From positions 3,205,310-3,269,309 of the forward strand of contig OZ024666.1 of the NCBI GenBank assembly GCA_964016415.1: 64,000 nt of DNA. The letters are read 5' to 3'. Origin of the DNA: Erwinia sp. GTDB lineage: Bacteria > Pseudomonadota > Gammaproteobacteria > Enterobacterales > Enterobacteriaceae. Positions 24,673 to 34,755 of the stretch are shown here, in pieces (the first letter of the stretch is position 1; every line of letters begins with the position of its first letter). The notes beneath the pieces are model-generated. The model was not told the DNA's origin. It saw nothing but the letters and a program-made list of their open reading frames with translations, and did not search any database. The position numbers were made by a program, and so were the translations under genes.

Positions 24673-25065
24673 TTAGTTACTGATTTTGCGGATCTGTTTT
24701 ACATCCAGTTCAATGGCATTGAAGTGTTTATCTAATTTCCCTTGTAATTCAACTTTATCCGCAGGGGTAATCGTCTGTCCCTCCCAGCGTTTGTGATCAA
24801 TCTCAACACGTAAAGAGCCTGTTGCATCGCGGAAGATATAGTCATCATCACCGATGCGCTTTTCTATCGTGCCATGCAGAGTTATCCAGCTATTATCAGC
24901 CATATCCTGCGCCTGCTTAACGGTAGTCACTGCGCTTTGTGTCGCAACGAACCCGCCTTGCTGCGTTGTGGTGGCATGAGGATCAACAAACCCTCCGGTC
25001 TGCGCAGCCAACAATGGCGTGGTAAACAGGGCCGTAATAGCGAGAATTGCAGCTGTCTTTTTCAT
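24673..25065 (-). CDS. ygiW: YgiW/VisP, periplasmic OB-fold (BOF) stress protein
   Basis: This is a small periplasmic protein of the bacterial OB-fold family, linked in Salmonella and E. coli to stress tolerance and envelope or peptidoglycan binding. I choose ATG 25065 (MKKTAAILAITALFTTPLLA signal peptide) after AAAGGTG; a GTG at 25074 is an alternative. The mature part has GGFVDPH, NSWITLHGTIEKRIGDDDYIF and KVELQGKLDK, typical of the family. It is divergent from qseBC, exactly as in E. coli, so ygiW-qseBC was moved or kept as one block. Confidence 0.92.
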   Translation of the reverse strand: MKKTAAILAITALFTTPLLAAQTGGFVDPHATTTQQGGFVATQSAVTTVKQAQDMADNSWITLHGTIEKRIGDDDYIFRDATGSLRVEIDHKRWEGQTITPADKVELQGKLDKHFNAIELDVKQIRKISN

Positions 25066-25133
25066 AGGATTCACCTTTTATTACGCATAATGCAGTTAAA
25101 TTACTTCATGGTTGCCATTAAAACAAAATTATT

Positions 25134-25149
25134 CTTAACAGGATCTTAA
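25134..25149 (+). promoter_or_regulatory. QseB/PmrA-type direct-repeat binding site
   Basis: CTTAA at 25134-25138 and CTTAA at 25145-25149 are spaced 11 bases start to start. This is the repeat layout bound by PmrA and by QseB. It lies in the ygiW-qseB divergent region and suggests autoregulation. Confidence 0.6.
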
Positions 25150-25267
25150 AGCCGTTCAATGAATGATATTTTTCTTAGTCAGATCGAATAAAGCAGCAAC
25201 CTTCTGTAGTGAGTCTGCATGCAACGGAACCCGGAAATCTCTCCGATACCGATAGTGAGGGAAAACA

Positions 25268-25930
25268 ATGCGTATTTTAGTAATTGAAGATGACCGCCTG
25301 ATAGGCAACGGTATTCGGGCTGGGTTGATAAAATTGGGGTTTAGTGTCGACTGGTTCACCGATGGTAAATTGGGTAAAGCAGCACTGGAAAATGCCCCTT
25401 ATGATGCCGTGGGGTTAGACCTCACCTTGCCTGGTATGGATGGTTTGCGAGTGCTCGAACAGTGGCGCAGGCAGGGGCGCGACGAACCTGTGTTAATCCT
25501 GACCGTAAGAGATGCCCTGGAGCAACGCGTTGAAGGCTTACAAAAAGGCGCTGACGATTACCTTTGTAAACCCTTTGCTCTCAGTGAAGTGGCCGCACGA
25601 TTACAGGCACTTATCCGCCGCCGTCATGGACAATTAACACCAACACTGAGCCATGGCGGGGTGGTACTGGAAACCGGATCACACACCGTCATGCAGCACG
25701 GACAAACTCTGTCACTCACCTCGCGTGAGCTGGCTTTGCTGACTCTTTTTATGATGAGTCCAGGAAAAATACTGACCCGGACTCAGCTGGAAGAAAAGCT
25801 CTATAGCTGGGATGAAGAGGTATCAAGTAACGCTGTTGAGGTACATATTCACCACTTACGGAAAAAACTGGGCAGCACATTCATTCGCACCGTGCATGGC
25901 GTGGGCTATACCCTCGGAGAGGCCTCATGA
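25268..25930 (+). CDS. qseB: QseB, response regulator (OmpR family)
   Basis: QseB is the DNA-binding partner of the QseC sensor in a system reported to control flagella, virulence and polymyxin tolerance. The 220 residues comprise a receiver domain with acidic pocket EDD (7-9), phosphoacceptor Asp51 in [10 protein letters not shown] and Lys in CKPF, then a winged-helix domain ending [21 protein letters not shown]. The start has AGGG upstream (GATAGTGAGGGAAAACA). It overlaps qseC by 4 bases. Confidence 0.94.
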   Translation: MRILVIEDDRLIGNGIRAGLIKLGFSVDWFTDGKLGKAALENAPYDAVGLDLTLPGMDGLRVLEQWRRQGRDEPVLILTVRDALEQRVEGLQKGADDYLCKPFALSEVAARLQALIRRRHGQLTPTLSHGGVVLETGSHTVMQHGQTLSLTSRELALLTLFMMSPGKILTRTQLEEKLYSWDEEVSSNAVEVHIHHLRKKLGSTFIRTVHGVGYTLGEAS

Positions 25931-27273
25931 ATGGGTTGAGTTTACGTCTGCGACTGATGGTGGGTTTTTTAGTGCTGATGCTGATCTGCTGGGGATCAGC
26001 GAGTCTTGGCGCATGGTGGCAGACCCGTCAGGGGATTAATACCCTCTTCGATACCCAGCAGATGCTGTTTGCTAAACGACTGGCTCTGCTGAATCCCGAC
26101 ACCCTGAGTCAGACAGTCACTACGTTACCCGCCAGTAAGAAAATGCTTCGTCATCACCGGGGAGAATTAGATGATGATGCACTGGCCTTTGCCATTTTTA
26201 CCCTCGATGGCAAAATGCTGATCAATGATGGTGATAATGGCAAATCCCTCTTATTCGAATATCAGCGGGATGGCTTTACCAATGCCAAAATAGATGATGA
26301 TAATGACTTATGGCGTCTGGTGTGGCTTACCACGCCAGACCAACGTTACCGTATTGTTGTCGGACAGGAGTGGGATTATCGTGAGGACATGACCCGCGAC
26401 ATTATGCAAACTAATTTGTTGCCCTGGCTTATCGCTTTACCAGTAATGATTATTCTCCTTTTCTGGTTGGTAACTCATGAACTGGCCCCGCTCAGAAGAG
26501 TCACCCGTCAACTGGTAACACGTGCCCCTGACGATGCCTCACCGATACAGGATAAGCACGTTCCTCCTGAAGTTCGCCCTCTTCTTGATGGGTTGAATAT
26601 GTTGTTCCGCAATGTCAGTGAGATGCTGATTCGGGAAAGACGGTTTACCTCCGATGCCGCGCATGAATTAAGAAGTCCGCTGGCGGCACTTAAAGTACAA
26701 AGTGAGGTTGCACAACTTGCCCATGATGATGATCAACTGCGACATCAGGCTCTGGGATATTTGAATGAAGGTATTGAGCGCGCCAGTCGCCTGGTCGATC
26801 AATTGCTGACGTTATCCCGTCTGGAAAATGGCGGTGAGATAAAACGCCATCGGGTAGAGATGCGCGAAATCCTGCAACAATCCATCATTGATCACTACCA
26901 TGATGCCCAACAGGCGGGAATAGAAATGGCACTGGATGCGGATACTGTACCTGTCGTGTTGCAAGGGGATGCCTTGTTATTATCCCTCATGATGCGAAAC
27001 CTGATAGATAATGCCATTCGTTATAGTTTACCCGCAGGACGCATTACCCTTACTCTGGCACCAGGAAAAATCACAGTAGAAGATCAGGGACCGGGGGTGA
27101 GCGCAGAAGCACTATCTCGTCTCGGTGAACGATTCTATCGCCCACCCGGTCAGCATAAGACCGGAAGCGGGCTGGGATTATCGATCGTAAACCAAATAGC
27201 GCGCTTTCATCAGATACAGGTTAGCTTTCGCAACCCACCAGCAGGTGGCTTTTGCGTCACGCTTACCTGGTGA
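25927..27273 (+). CDS. qseC: QseC, sensor histidine kinase
   Basis: QseC is an inner-membrane histidine kinase that phosphorylates and dephosphorylates QseB. The 448 residues match E. coli QseC (449): a first span near 10-32, a periplasmic sensor region, a second span near 162-182 ([19 protein letters not shown]), a HAMP-like linker, the dimerisation helix with His246 in [12 protein letters not shown], and the ATPase domain with N-box LIDNAIRYS and G-boxes EDQGPGV and [11 protein letters not shown]. Every catalytic motif is intact. Confidence 0.94.
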   Translation: MNGLSLRLRLMVGFLVLMLICWGSASLGAWWQTRQGINTLFDTQQMLFAKRLALLNPDTLSQTVTTLPASKKMLRHHRGELDDDALAFAIFTLDGKMLINDGDNGKSLLFEYQRDGFTNAKIDDDNDLWRLVWLTTPDQRYRIVVGQEWDYREDMTRDIMQTNLLPWLIALPVMIILLFWLVTHELAPLRRVTRQLVTRAPDDASPIQDKHVPPEVRPLLDGLNMLFRNVSEMLIRERRFTSDAAHELRSPLAALKVQSEVAQLAHDDDQLRHQALGYLNEGIERASRLVDQLLTLSRLENGGEIKRHRVEMREILQQSIIDHYHDAQQAGIEMALDADTVPVVLQGDALLLSLMMRNLIDNAIRYSLPAGRITLTLAPGKITVEDQGPGVSAEALSRLGERFYRPPGQHKTGSGLGLSIVNQIARFHQIQVSFRNPPAGGFCVTLTW

Positions 27274-27275
27274 CA

Positions 27276-27303
27276 GATAACACCGGTAAAAACCGGTGTT
27301 ATC
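27276..27303. terminator. Bidirectional terminator between qseC and kup
   Basis: A perfect 12-bp stem GATAACACCGGT / ACCGGTGTTATC has loop AAAA and is followed by ATTTTAA. It starts 3 bases after the qseC stop and ends 4 bases before the kup pseudogene stop, so it separates two convergent units. Confidence 0.85.
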
Positions 27304-27306
27304 ATT

Positions 27307-29177
27307 TTAAATCTCAACCTGAGTACCCAGTTCAATCACCCGGTTAGGCGGGATTTCAAACTGGTCAGGAGCGCGTAACGCATTTTTCTGCAAAGTGAGG
27401 AAAAGTTTGCCGCGCAGATGCAGATACCATGGACGTTTGCCAATAATTAACGACTCGTGCGACATGAAGAATGATGTTTCCATCATCCGGCAATTGAGTC
27501 CCTCCAGTCCGCAACGATGAAAAATCTCTTCAACGTTAGGCGTTTCACACCAGCCATAACTGGCAACCACCCGCCAGAATGTCGGTGAGAGTTGTTCTAT
27601 CGTGACAAGCCTAACATTGTGAACGTAGGGGGCATCTTCAGTACTTAACGTTAATGAAACCACACGTTCATGCAGCACTTTATTATGTTTAAGGTTATGT
27701 AGCAGGGCAAAAGGGATCACATTTAACGCTCTGGACATATACACAGCGGTGCCGGGCACTCGTACCGGTGGCGATTTTTCCAGCGAAGCTATCATCGCCT
27801 CCAGAGAGTTACCGTGCTCATGCATACGACGCAACAGACGGAAACGTTCACTTTTCCATGTTGTCATTACAATAAACATAATCATTGCCAGGCATAACGG
27901 TAATCAGCCGCCCGAAAAAACTTTGACCAAATTGGCAGCAAATAGCGAGAAGTCGATACATAACATGCCAGCCAGTAGCACCAGCACCAGCCAGGGATTT
28001 CAACCCCAGTTTTTTATCGCCACAACACTGCAGAGAATGGAGGTTAATACCATAGTGCCGGTCACTGCGATGCCGTAGGCTGCTGCCAGATTAGCCGAGT
28101 GTTTAAAGCCAAGAATAACCACCACCACGGAAAAAAACAGTAGCCAGTTTATCACCGGGATATAGATTTGCCCTGACTCCTCCTCAGAGGTATAGACAAT
28201 ACGCATCGGAGGAAGATATCCCAGACGAACAGCTTGCCGGGTGAGAGAAAACACTCCCGATATGACAGTCTGGGAAGCGATCACCGTCGCCAGGGTTGCC
28301 AGGATCAACAATGGGATGAGCGCCCAGTCGGGTGCCAGCAAAAAGAAGGGGTTTTTAATAGCATCAGGATTTTTCAGCAATAGTGCCCCCTGACCGAAGT
28401 AATTGAGCACCAGAGCCGGTAACACTGCCAGAAACCAGGCAATACGGATGGGTAATTTCCCAAAATGGCCCATATCGGCATATAAAGCCTCTACGCCGGT
28501 AATCGCCAGCACCACGGCACCGAGCGCGAAAAAAAGAGACGCTTTTATATTCAAAGAAAAAATGAACTGCCCAGTAGGGATTCAGTGCCTGTAAGACTTC
28601 GGGGTTAGCAAGAATACTTCTTATCCCTAACACCGCGAGTGTAAAAAACCATAACAGCATCACTGGAGCAAAAAGACAGGCCAACGATGCCTGTACCGTG
28701 TTTTTAGATCATAAATAGCAGCGTTAGCACACCAATAGCCAGCGGGACAATCCAGGAATCAAGCTGAGGCGCTGCAATTTCCAGCCATTCAATCGCTGAA
28801 AGTACCGATACCGCAGGGGTAATTACCACTTCGCCGTAAAAAAAACTCCCCCCGATTAGCCCCATAATAACCAGAATTGCGGTTGCCCTTGCGCCTGTGT
28901 TACGCCCTGCCAAAGACATCAACGTCAGTATGCCACCTTCTCCGGCATTATCTGCCCGCATGACATAACTGATATACTTCAGTGATACAACTACCACCAG
29001 TAGCCAAAAAATCAGTGACAGGAAGCCAAACACAGCATCACGTTCGACACCAAAACCAAATTGCCCGGACAGACACTCTCTGAGCGTATAGAGCGGACTG
29101 GTACCAATATCACCATACACGACACCAATCGCAGCCAGTGTCACGGCACCAAGGGATTGCTTTTTATCAGAACTCAT
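27307..29177 (-). pseudogene. kup: Low-affinity potassium transporter Kup, broken by three stops and two frameshifts
   Basis: Kup imports K+ with protons across the inner membrane. The whole 622-codon length of the E. coli gene is recognisable, from [20 protein letters not shown] to the C-terminal [14 protein letters not shown]. Five lesions are visible: TAA at 28704-28706 where Gln is expected (FMI-stop-KHGT); a frameshift within about 28685-28700; a second frameshift in the run of seven A at 28529-28535; TGA at 28000-28002 (Trp expected after KNWG); and TGA at 27904-27906 (Trp expected in SGGWLP). Amino-acid conservation between the lesions remains high, so the gene died recently but has gathered several hits. 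Its place next to ravA is conserved with E. coli. Confidence 0.95.
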
Positions 29178-29430
29178 AGACCCATCTTTTGTTAAAACCC
29201 GTTGACGCAAAATCGCGTATATCTTATCAGGCGGCAGAAAGATAAATAGTACTCTCAGATTGTGATAGAAACTCGTTCCTGATTACATTATGAAACAACT
29301 ATAAAAAAAAGCGAAAGTTGCCGATAAGAAAAAAGCTGACACGTATCAACATGTTCCAGCATGATAACCAGTAGAGTCTACGCCGACCAGAATAGCTGTC
29401 TGATGAGAGAGTAAAAAGGATAAATGTTCA

Positions 29431-30930
29431 ATGATGCCGCAGCCTGAGCAACTAGCAGAGAGAATCTCCAGCCTGAGCAACGCCCTGGAAAAAGGGTTAT
29501 ATGAACGCCACCATGCTATTCGACTTTGCCTGTTAGCCGCGCTGTGTGGTGAAAGCGTTTTTCTGCTTGGTCCGCCAGGAATAGCAAAAAGCCTTATTGC
29601 CCGGCGGCTGAAGTATGCATTCAAACATGCACGGGCCTTTGAATATCTGATGACCCGATTTTCAACGCCAGAAGAGGTATTTGGCCCGCTTTCCATTCAG
29701 GCACTGAAAGATGAAGGGCGCTATCAACGGCTGACTCACGGTTATTTACCCGATGCTGAAATCGTGTTTCTTGATGAGATTTGGAAGGCAGGGCCGGCTA
29801 TTCTCAACACGCTGCTCACCGTCATTAACGAACGACGCTTTCGCAATGGTAATGGCGAAGAGAAGATCCCAATGCGGTTACTGGTAGCTGCCTCAAATGA
29901 GTTACCAGAAGCAGACAGTGGACTGGAAGCGTTGTACGACCGCATGTTAATTCGCTTATGGCTGGATAATGTGCATGAAAAAGATAACTTTCGCAGCATG
30001 CTTACCGATCCACCTGATGACAATGCTTCATTAATTCCTGCTGTGTTGCGCATCAGTGATGAAGAATATCTGAAATGGCAAAAAGGGATCGCTGAAGTGT
30101 CACTGCCTGATGACGTCTTCGAGCTGATTTTCCTGTTACGCCAGCAATTAGAAAAACAACCTGATTCTCCTTATGTTTCTGACCGGAGATGGAAAAAAGC
30201 TATTCATTTATTGCAGGCGTGTGCTTTCTACAGCGGCCGACAGGCTATTGCGCCTGTTGATCTTATTCTGCTTAAAGATTGTCTGTGGCATGACGTTGCC
30301 TCAATGGACTTACTGGACAGGGAGATTGAACAGCTGATCACCCAGCATGCCTGGCAGCAACAATCTCTGCAGTTCAAATTACAACAAATCGTGACACATC
30401 ATCAGAGCATGGTGCAGGAAAATGGCCTTACTCAGGCCGTCAGAGTAGAAAAACATGGTGGGCGCTTCAGCAGAAAACATGCCTATGACCTGCCAGCGAC
30501 ACTTTCTGATGAGAGACTGACGCTGGTTCTACAAAAAAAATTAGTACTGCACGATATCACTGTATCTCATATCGACTTATCCAGGGATGCGCTGAATCAT
30601 TGGTTATTGAAAGGCGGTGTTGTCCGCGGGAAATTAAACGGTGTTGGTTTTGAACAGCCGCTTGATTTGCACGTTGATGGGCAGGATTACTTAATGTTAC
30701 GCGATATCAGTCTGCAACCTTCAAGACTGATGGTGCAAAACGAAAATGACGCATCCTCCCTGCCAGATGAGATAGCACAGGCCCTGGATGAGTTAGAAAT
30801 AGAACTGAATAAACAACGCTCACGCTTTACACAATATCACCGCTGTCTGTTTATTGGTGATGAGTGGCTTGCACGTATCGAAGAGAGCCTGCAAAAAATT
30901 GCCGACAATATCCGGTCAGTGCGACAATAA
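29431..30930 (+). CDS. ravA: RavA, MoxR-type AAA+ ATPase
   Basis: RavA forms hexamers, binds the lysine decarboxylase LdcI, and works with ViaA on respiratory complexes and aminoglycoside sensitivity. The 499 residues match E. coli (498). Walker A is GPPGIAKS (about residues 46-53), Walker [11 protein letters not shown], sensor 1 [11 protein letters not shown], and the MoxR-type arginine-finger region is [10 protein letters not shown]. The triple-helical and LARA domains follow. Two adjacent ATG codons (29431, 29434) are possible starts behind AAGGA at 29416. The stop overlaps the viaA start by one base (TAATG). Confidence 0.95.
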   Translation: MMPQPEQLAERISSLSNALEKGLYERHHAIRLCLLAALCGESVFLLGPPGIAKSLIARRLKYAFKHARAFEYLMTRFSTPEEVFGPLSIQALKDEGRYQRLTHGYLPDAEIVFLDEIWKAGPAILNTLLTVINERRFRNGNGEEKIPMRLLVAASNELPEADSGLEALYDRMLIRLWLDNVHEKDNFRSMLTDPPDDNASLIPAVLRISDEEYLKWQKGIAEVSLPDDVFELIFLLRQQLEKQPDSPYVSDRRWKKAIHLLQACAFYSGRQAIAPVDLILLKDCLWHDVASMDLLDREIEQLITQHAWQQQSLQFKLQQIVTHHQSMVQENGLTQAVRVEKHGGRFSRKHAYDLPATLSDERLTLVLQKKLVLHDITVSHIDLSRDALNHWLLKGGVVRGKLNGVGFEQPLDLHVDGQDYLMLRDISLQPSRLMVQNENDASSLPDEIAQALDELEIELNKQRSRFTQYHRCLFIGDEWLARIEESLQKIADNIRSVRQ

Positions 30931-32393
30931 TGAACCTTGCTACCCTGACACTTTCACTGGCGATCAACGAAGACGATCTGATAGACACCTTCATCGTCAC
31001 CATGCTTAACACACCTCAGTTAGTCTCGTATTTTGAGAAGTGTCCGCCAATGAAACAGGTCCTGTTACGTGAGGTTTCTCGCTGGAAAAATGACCTGCAG
31101 GAAGCAATGAAACAACAAACAGTGCCTGAGTCACTGGAAAATGAATTCCATTACTGGCAGGCGATACAGTCCACTGACGCTGTAAGCTTTTCTGATCAAC
31201 TGCCTGAAATATTAAATTTTTTACAACAGGAAGATCGCGCTTTCTGCCATGAAGCCCAGCAATTAATAGCAGGGTCATCTCCGGCAACCCAGCTGTCAAA
31301 ACCACAACAGGCACGCTTTATTTATCACTGGCGGCGCGCACTCTCTACACAGACACTGACGCTTAACTTACATCTTCTTGAGCAGGAAAAAGAACGGTTA
31401 TTAGGTGAGCTCCAGCAAAGAATGACCCTTAGTCTGCAATTTTCCACGCTCATGCCCGAGCAAAACGAAATTACCGCCGGACATCTGTGGGATCTGACCA
31501 AAAGCAGCGTACTGCCAGAAGAGTGTCAACCGATTGAAGAGTATAGCCATTTCCTGGCAACACAACCGCTGTTACAGGAGATAGCGCAAAAAATAGGCCG
31601 AAGCCGTACTGCTAAACCACTCGCAAACCCTGATGCGCCGAAAGAGACTTACCGTGAATGGATTAAAACACGGGCCCCTTCACCGCAAGAGATCAACGGG
31701 CTCCATCAAAGTGACGATATTCTTCGTTTACTTCCACCTGAACTGGCAAATATAGGTTGCCAGGAACTGGAGATAGAATTTTATCGCCGTCTGGTGGAGA
31801 AGCGGCTATTTTGTTATGACCTTAACGGTGAAACCCTGCATCAACGGCTGGCGATACGCCCGGTAACTCATCAGCAAAGTGAGCAGTTACAGCCTTCAGG
31901 ACCCATGGTAATTTGCGTTGATACATCAGGTTCGATGGGGGGATTTAATGAGCGTTGTGCGAAAGCATTTTGTCTCGCACTATTAAAAATTGCGCTGGAA
32001 AATAACCGACGCTGTTTCGTCATACTTTTTGCTCATCAGGTCATCAGCTACGAACTGACCGCAGAAACAGGTATCATACAAGCGATACGCTTTCTCAGTC
32101 AGCGTTTTCGTGGCGGAACTGACCTTGCAGGATGTCTGAAACAAGTTCTCTCTCTTCTTTCGCAAGCCGAGTGGGTAGATGCCGATGCTGTTATCATTTC
32201 TGATTTCATTGCCCAACGGCTACCTGCGTCATTGATTGATGAAATCGAACAGCATAAAACGCGGCGGCAACAGCGGTTTCATGCGGTAACGCTCTCAGCA
32301 CATGGGAAACCCGGTATTCTGCGTATCTTCGATCATCTCTGGCATTTTGATACCAGTTTAAAAAATCGTCTCTTGCGTCACTGGCTGCCCTGA
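30930..32393 (+). CDS. viaA: ViaA, VWA-domain partner of RavA
   Basis: ViaA stimulates RavA ATPase activity and binds membranes and respiratory complex subunits. The start is ATG 30930, coupled to the ravA stop, giving 487 residues (E. coli 483); an open frame reaching further upstream into ravA is not used. The C-terminal von Willebrand A domain has an intact metal site: VCVDTSGSMGGFNE (DxSxS), the Thr in FRGGTDLA and the Asp in VIISDFIAQRLP. The N-terminal helical half is less conserved, as usual. Confidence 0.95.
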   Translation: MNLATLTLSLAINEDDLIDTFIVTMLNTPQLVSYFEKCPPMKQVLLREVSRWKNDLQEAMKQQTVPESLENEFHYWQAIQSTDAVSFSDQLPEILNFLQQEDRAFCHEAQQLIAGSSPATQLSKPQQARFIYHWRRALSTQTLTLNLHLLEQEKERLLGELQQRMTLSLQFSTLMPEQNEITAGHLWDLTKSSVLPEECQPIEEYSHFLATQPLLQEIAQKIGRSRTAKPLANPDAPKETYREWIKTRAPSPQEINGLHQSDDILRLLPPELANIGCQELEIEFYRRLVEKRLFCYDLNGETLHQRLAIRPVTHQQSEQLQPSGPMVICVDTSGSMGGFNERCAKAFCLALLKIALENNRRCFVILFAHQVISYELTAETGIIQAIRFLSQRFRGGTDLAGCLKQVLSLLSQAEWVDADAVIISDFIAQRLPASLIDEIEQHKTRRQQRFHAVTLSAHGKPGILRIFDHLWHFDTSLKNRLLRHWLP

Positions 32394-32461
32394 AAAGCAT
32401 TTATCTATTCTGCTGCTATAGTCTTATAGTAAGCCCTCAATGACTCTCAGAGATATCACTC

Positions 32462-34603
32462 GTGGCTACACTTTCTCAGGTTGACAACGCTTTGCCCGCC
32501 GTGACGCGAACCTTACGTTTAAGCACAGGAAGCAGTGAAGAAAAACGCCAGGAGCTACTCGACTATTTTTCGCAAACCTGGTCACTGTATGAAAGTTTGT
32601 TTGATTGTCTGGCGGATGAACAGGCTTATTACACAAAAGCTAACCCGCTTCGTCACCCCCTGATCTTTTATTTTGGTCATACTGCCTCTTTCTATATCAA
32701 TAAGTTAATGGCCGCAGGAATACTCAAACAGCGAGTGAACGATGATATTGAAGCGATGATGGCTATCGGTGTCGATGAGATGAGCTGGGATGATCTCAAC
32801 AGAGGACACTATTCATGGCCAGCACTTAGCACGCTCAGAGAGTATCGCCATCAGGTATTTCAGGTCGTACGCAATGTTATCCTTGAAATGCCACTGACCC
32901 TGCCGGTGACATGGGAAAGTCCGGCGTGGGTCATTTTAATGGGGATAGAACATGAAAGAATCCATCTTGAAACCTCCAGCGTCTTGATCCGGGAATTACC
33001 GCTGGCATGGGTTCACTCCCGCCCCGAATGGCCGGTATGCCCGCAAGCACGCCATCAACGTAGCCAGGTACCGGAAAATAGCCTGCTGGTGGTACATGGT
33101 GGTGAGGTGAGACAGGGTAAAAATGACGACACCTACGGCTGGGATAATGAATACGGTTCTAAAATAACCGACATCGATACCTTTCAGGCCAGTAAAATGT
33201 TGGTGAGTAATGCCGAATTTTTCCAATTCGTCGCGGATGGCGGATATCAGCATGACGGCTGGTGGGATGATGAAGGTCTTGGCTGGCGTAACTACCGGCA
33301 AGCGACAGCCCCTGTGTTTTGGGTTGGATCTCCTGCAACCCCGGAGAGATTGAAGTTGCGGCTGATGACAGAGGTGGTTGATATGCCCTGGGATTGGCCG
33401 GTTGAAGTCAATCAACTGGAAGCGGCAGCCTTTTGTCGCTGGAAAGCAGAAAAAACCGGATTATCCGTGCAGCTACCCAGTGAGGGTGAATGGTTGCTGT
33501 TACGTGAACAACTTGCCAGTGATCAGCCCGACTGGATAACACCACCCGGCAATATCAACCTTGCATGGTGGGCTTCTTGTTGTCCGGTTGATCTCTTTGC
33601 CACTGGCGACTTTTTCGACCTGGTGGGAAATGTCTGGCAGTGGACCTCGACACCTATCAGTGGGTTAGAAGGCTTTAAGGTACACCCCCTGTATGATGAT
33701 TTTTCTACTCCCACCTTCGACGGTAAGCATACGTTAATCAAGGGTGGCAGTTGGATCTCCACCGGAAATGAAGCGCTAAAATCCTCCCGATATGCATTTC
33801 GCCGCCATTTTTTCCAGCATGCCGGATTCCGTTATGTGGCTTCCAGCCATGAAGAGAAAAGGGGACAGAATCCTTATGAAAGCGATGGTATGGTTTCTCA
33901 GTATCTCGATTTCCACTATGGGCCTGATTATCTTGATGTGGCCAACTACAGCAAAGTCCTGGTAGATATTGCCTGTGAATTCAGTGAAAACCGTCATCGG
34001 GCGATGGATATAGGTTGTGCCACAGGCAGAGCCAGCTTTGAGCTTGCCCGTCATTTCAGCGAAGTCACGGGTATGGATTATTCTGCGAGGTTTATTGATG
34101 TCGCCTTACAAATCGCTACCGGTGAAGACTTCCGCTATCTGACTCAGCAAGAAGGGGAATTGGTTGAATATCATCAAATCAATTTACATGATATCGATTT
34201 GAGTCAAGAACAGGCCGCACGTGTTCAGTTTGTTCAGGGTGATGCCTGTAACCTGAAACCACAATCTGAACAGTATGACTTGCTACTTGCCGCCAACCTG
34301 ATTGATCGTTTACGTCAATCAGAACGATTTCTTGATAATGTCTCCGGGTTATTAAAACCGGGGGGAATATTGATGTTATCTTCTCCTTATACGTGGCTTG
34401 ATACTTTTACTCCCCGCGAAAACTGGCTAGGTGGTAAAAGAGAAAATGGTGCAGCATTGACTACCTACCAGGCAATGCAGCGCCAGTTGCAGAAGGATTT
34501 TATTGAGATAGCTCCCCCCAAAGATATCCCCTTTGTTATCAAAGAAACTGCCAGAAAATATCAGTATACTATTGCCCAACTGACAATCTGGCGCAGACGC
34601 TAA
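32462..34603 (+). CDS. ovoA: OvoA, 5-histidylcysteine sulfoxide synthase fused to SAM methyltransferase
   Basis: OvoA is the iron enzyme that couples cysteine, histidine and O2 into 5-histidylcysteine sulfoxide, the first step to ovothiol; its C-terminal domain later N-methylates 5-thiohistidine. The 713-residue product has three parts: a DinB-like N-terminal domain with the 3-His iron site (His73 in FGHTAS, His164 and His168 in GIEHERIHLETSS), a formylglycine-generating-enzyme-like domain (about 200-455; QLPSEGEWLLL, VGNVWQWTSTP, FRYVASSH), and a Rossmann methyltransferase (about 480-713; AMDIGCATGRASFELA). The E. tasmaniensis orthologue is the biochemical model for the family. The start is GTG 32462. 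The sulfoxide lyase OvoB is not evident as an intact gene in this window. Confidence 0.9.
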   Translation: MATLSQVDNALPAVTRTLRLSTGSSEEKRQELLDYFSQTWSLYESLFDCLADEQAYYTKANPLRHPLIFYFGHTASFYINKLMAAGILKQRVNDDIEAMMAIGVDEMSWDDLNRGHYSWPALSTLREYRHQVFQVVRNVILEMPLTLPVTWESPAWVILMGIEHERIHLETSSVLIRELPLAWVHSRPEWPVCPQARHQRSQVPENSLLVVHGGEVRQGKNDDTYGWDNEYGSKITDIDTFQASKMLVSNAEFFQFVADGGYQHDGWWDDEGLGWRNYRQATAPVFWVGSPATPERLKLRLMTEVVDMPWDWPVEVNQLEAAAFCRWKAEKTGLSVQLPSEGEWLLLREQLASDQPDWITPPGNINLAWWASCCPVDLFATGDFFDLVGNVWQWTSTPISGLEGFKVHPLYDDFSTPTFDGKHTLIKGGSWISTGNEALKSSRYAFRRHFFQHAGFRYVASSHEEKRGQNPYESDGMVSQYLDFHYGPDYLDVANYSKVLVDIACEFSENRHRAMDIGCATGRASFELARHFSEVTGMDYSARFIDVALQIATGEDFRYLTQQEGELVEYHQINLHDIDLSQEQAARVQFVQGDACNLKPQSEQYDLLLAANLIDRLRQSERFLDNVSGLLKPGGILMLSSPYTWLDTFTPRENWLGGKRENGAALTTYQAMQRQLQKDFIEIAPPKDIPFVIKETARKYQYTIAQLTIWRRR

Positions 34604-34607
34604 TTTA

Positions 34608-34642
34608 GCTTTACCTTGGGTGCTCAACGCACCCAAAGTAAA
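34608..34642. terminator. Hairpin terminator after ovoA
   Basis: TTGGGTGC at 34616-34623 pairs with GCACCCAA at 34629-34636 around the loop TCAAC, with TTTAC/GTAAA extending the stem after one mismatch. It lies just after the ovoA stop. The downstream flank is A-rich rather than U-rich, so efficiency on the plus strand is uncertain. Confidence 0.6.
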
Positions 34643-34716
34643 ATAAAAAATAGTCTAAGATGTTAATTATTAATAAAAATTTATAAAAAAATTACCTTAC
34701 AGAAAAATATAGGTTT

Positions 34717-34724
34717 GCCGATAA
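34717..34724 (+). promoter_or_regulatory. FliA (sigma-28) -10 element before the chemoreceptor gene
   Basis: GCCGATAA is the exact sigma-28 -10 consensus, 32 bases before the start codon of the chemoreceptor. The -35 region 11 bases upstream (ACAGAAAA) matches TAAAGTTT poorly, so the promoter may be weak. Confidence 0.55.
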
Positions 34725-34755
34725 AGAGTATCATCTTTCTCTCAGTGGTGAATTT

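Noticed and set aside
32462-34603. Annotation as ergothioneine synthase EgtB
   Set aside because: The fused C-terminal SAM methyltransferase and the overall length are those of OvoA.
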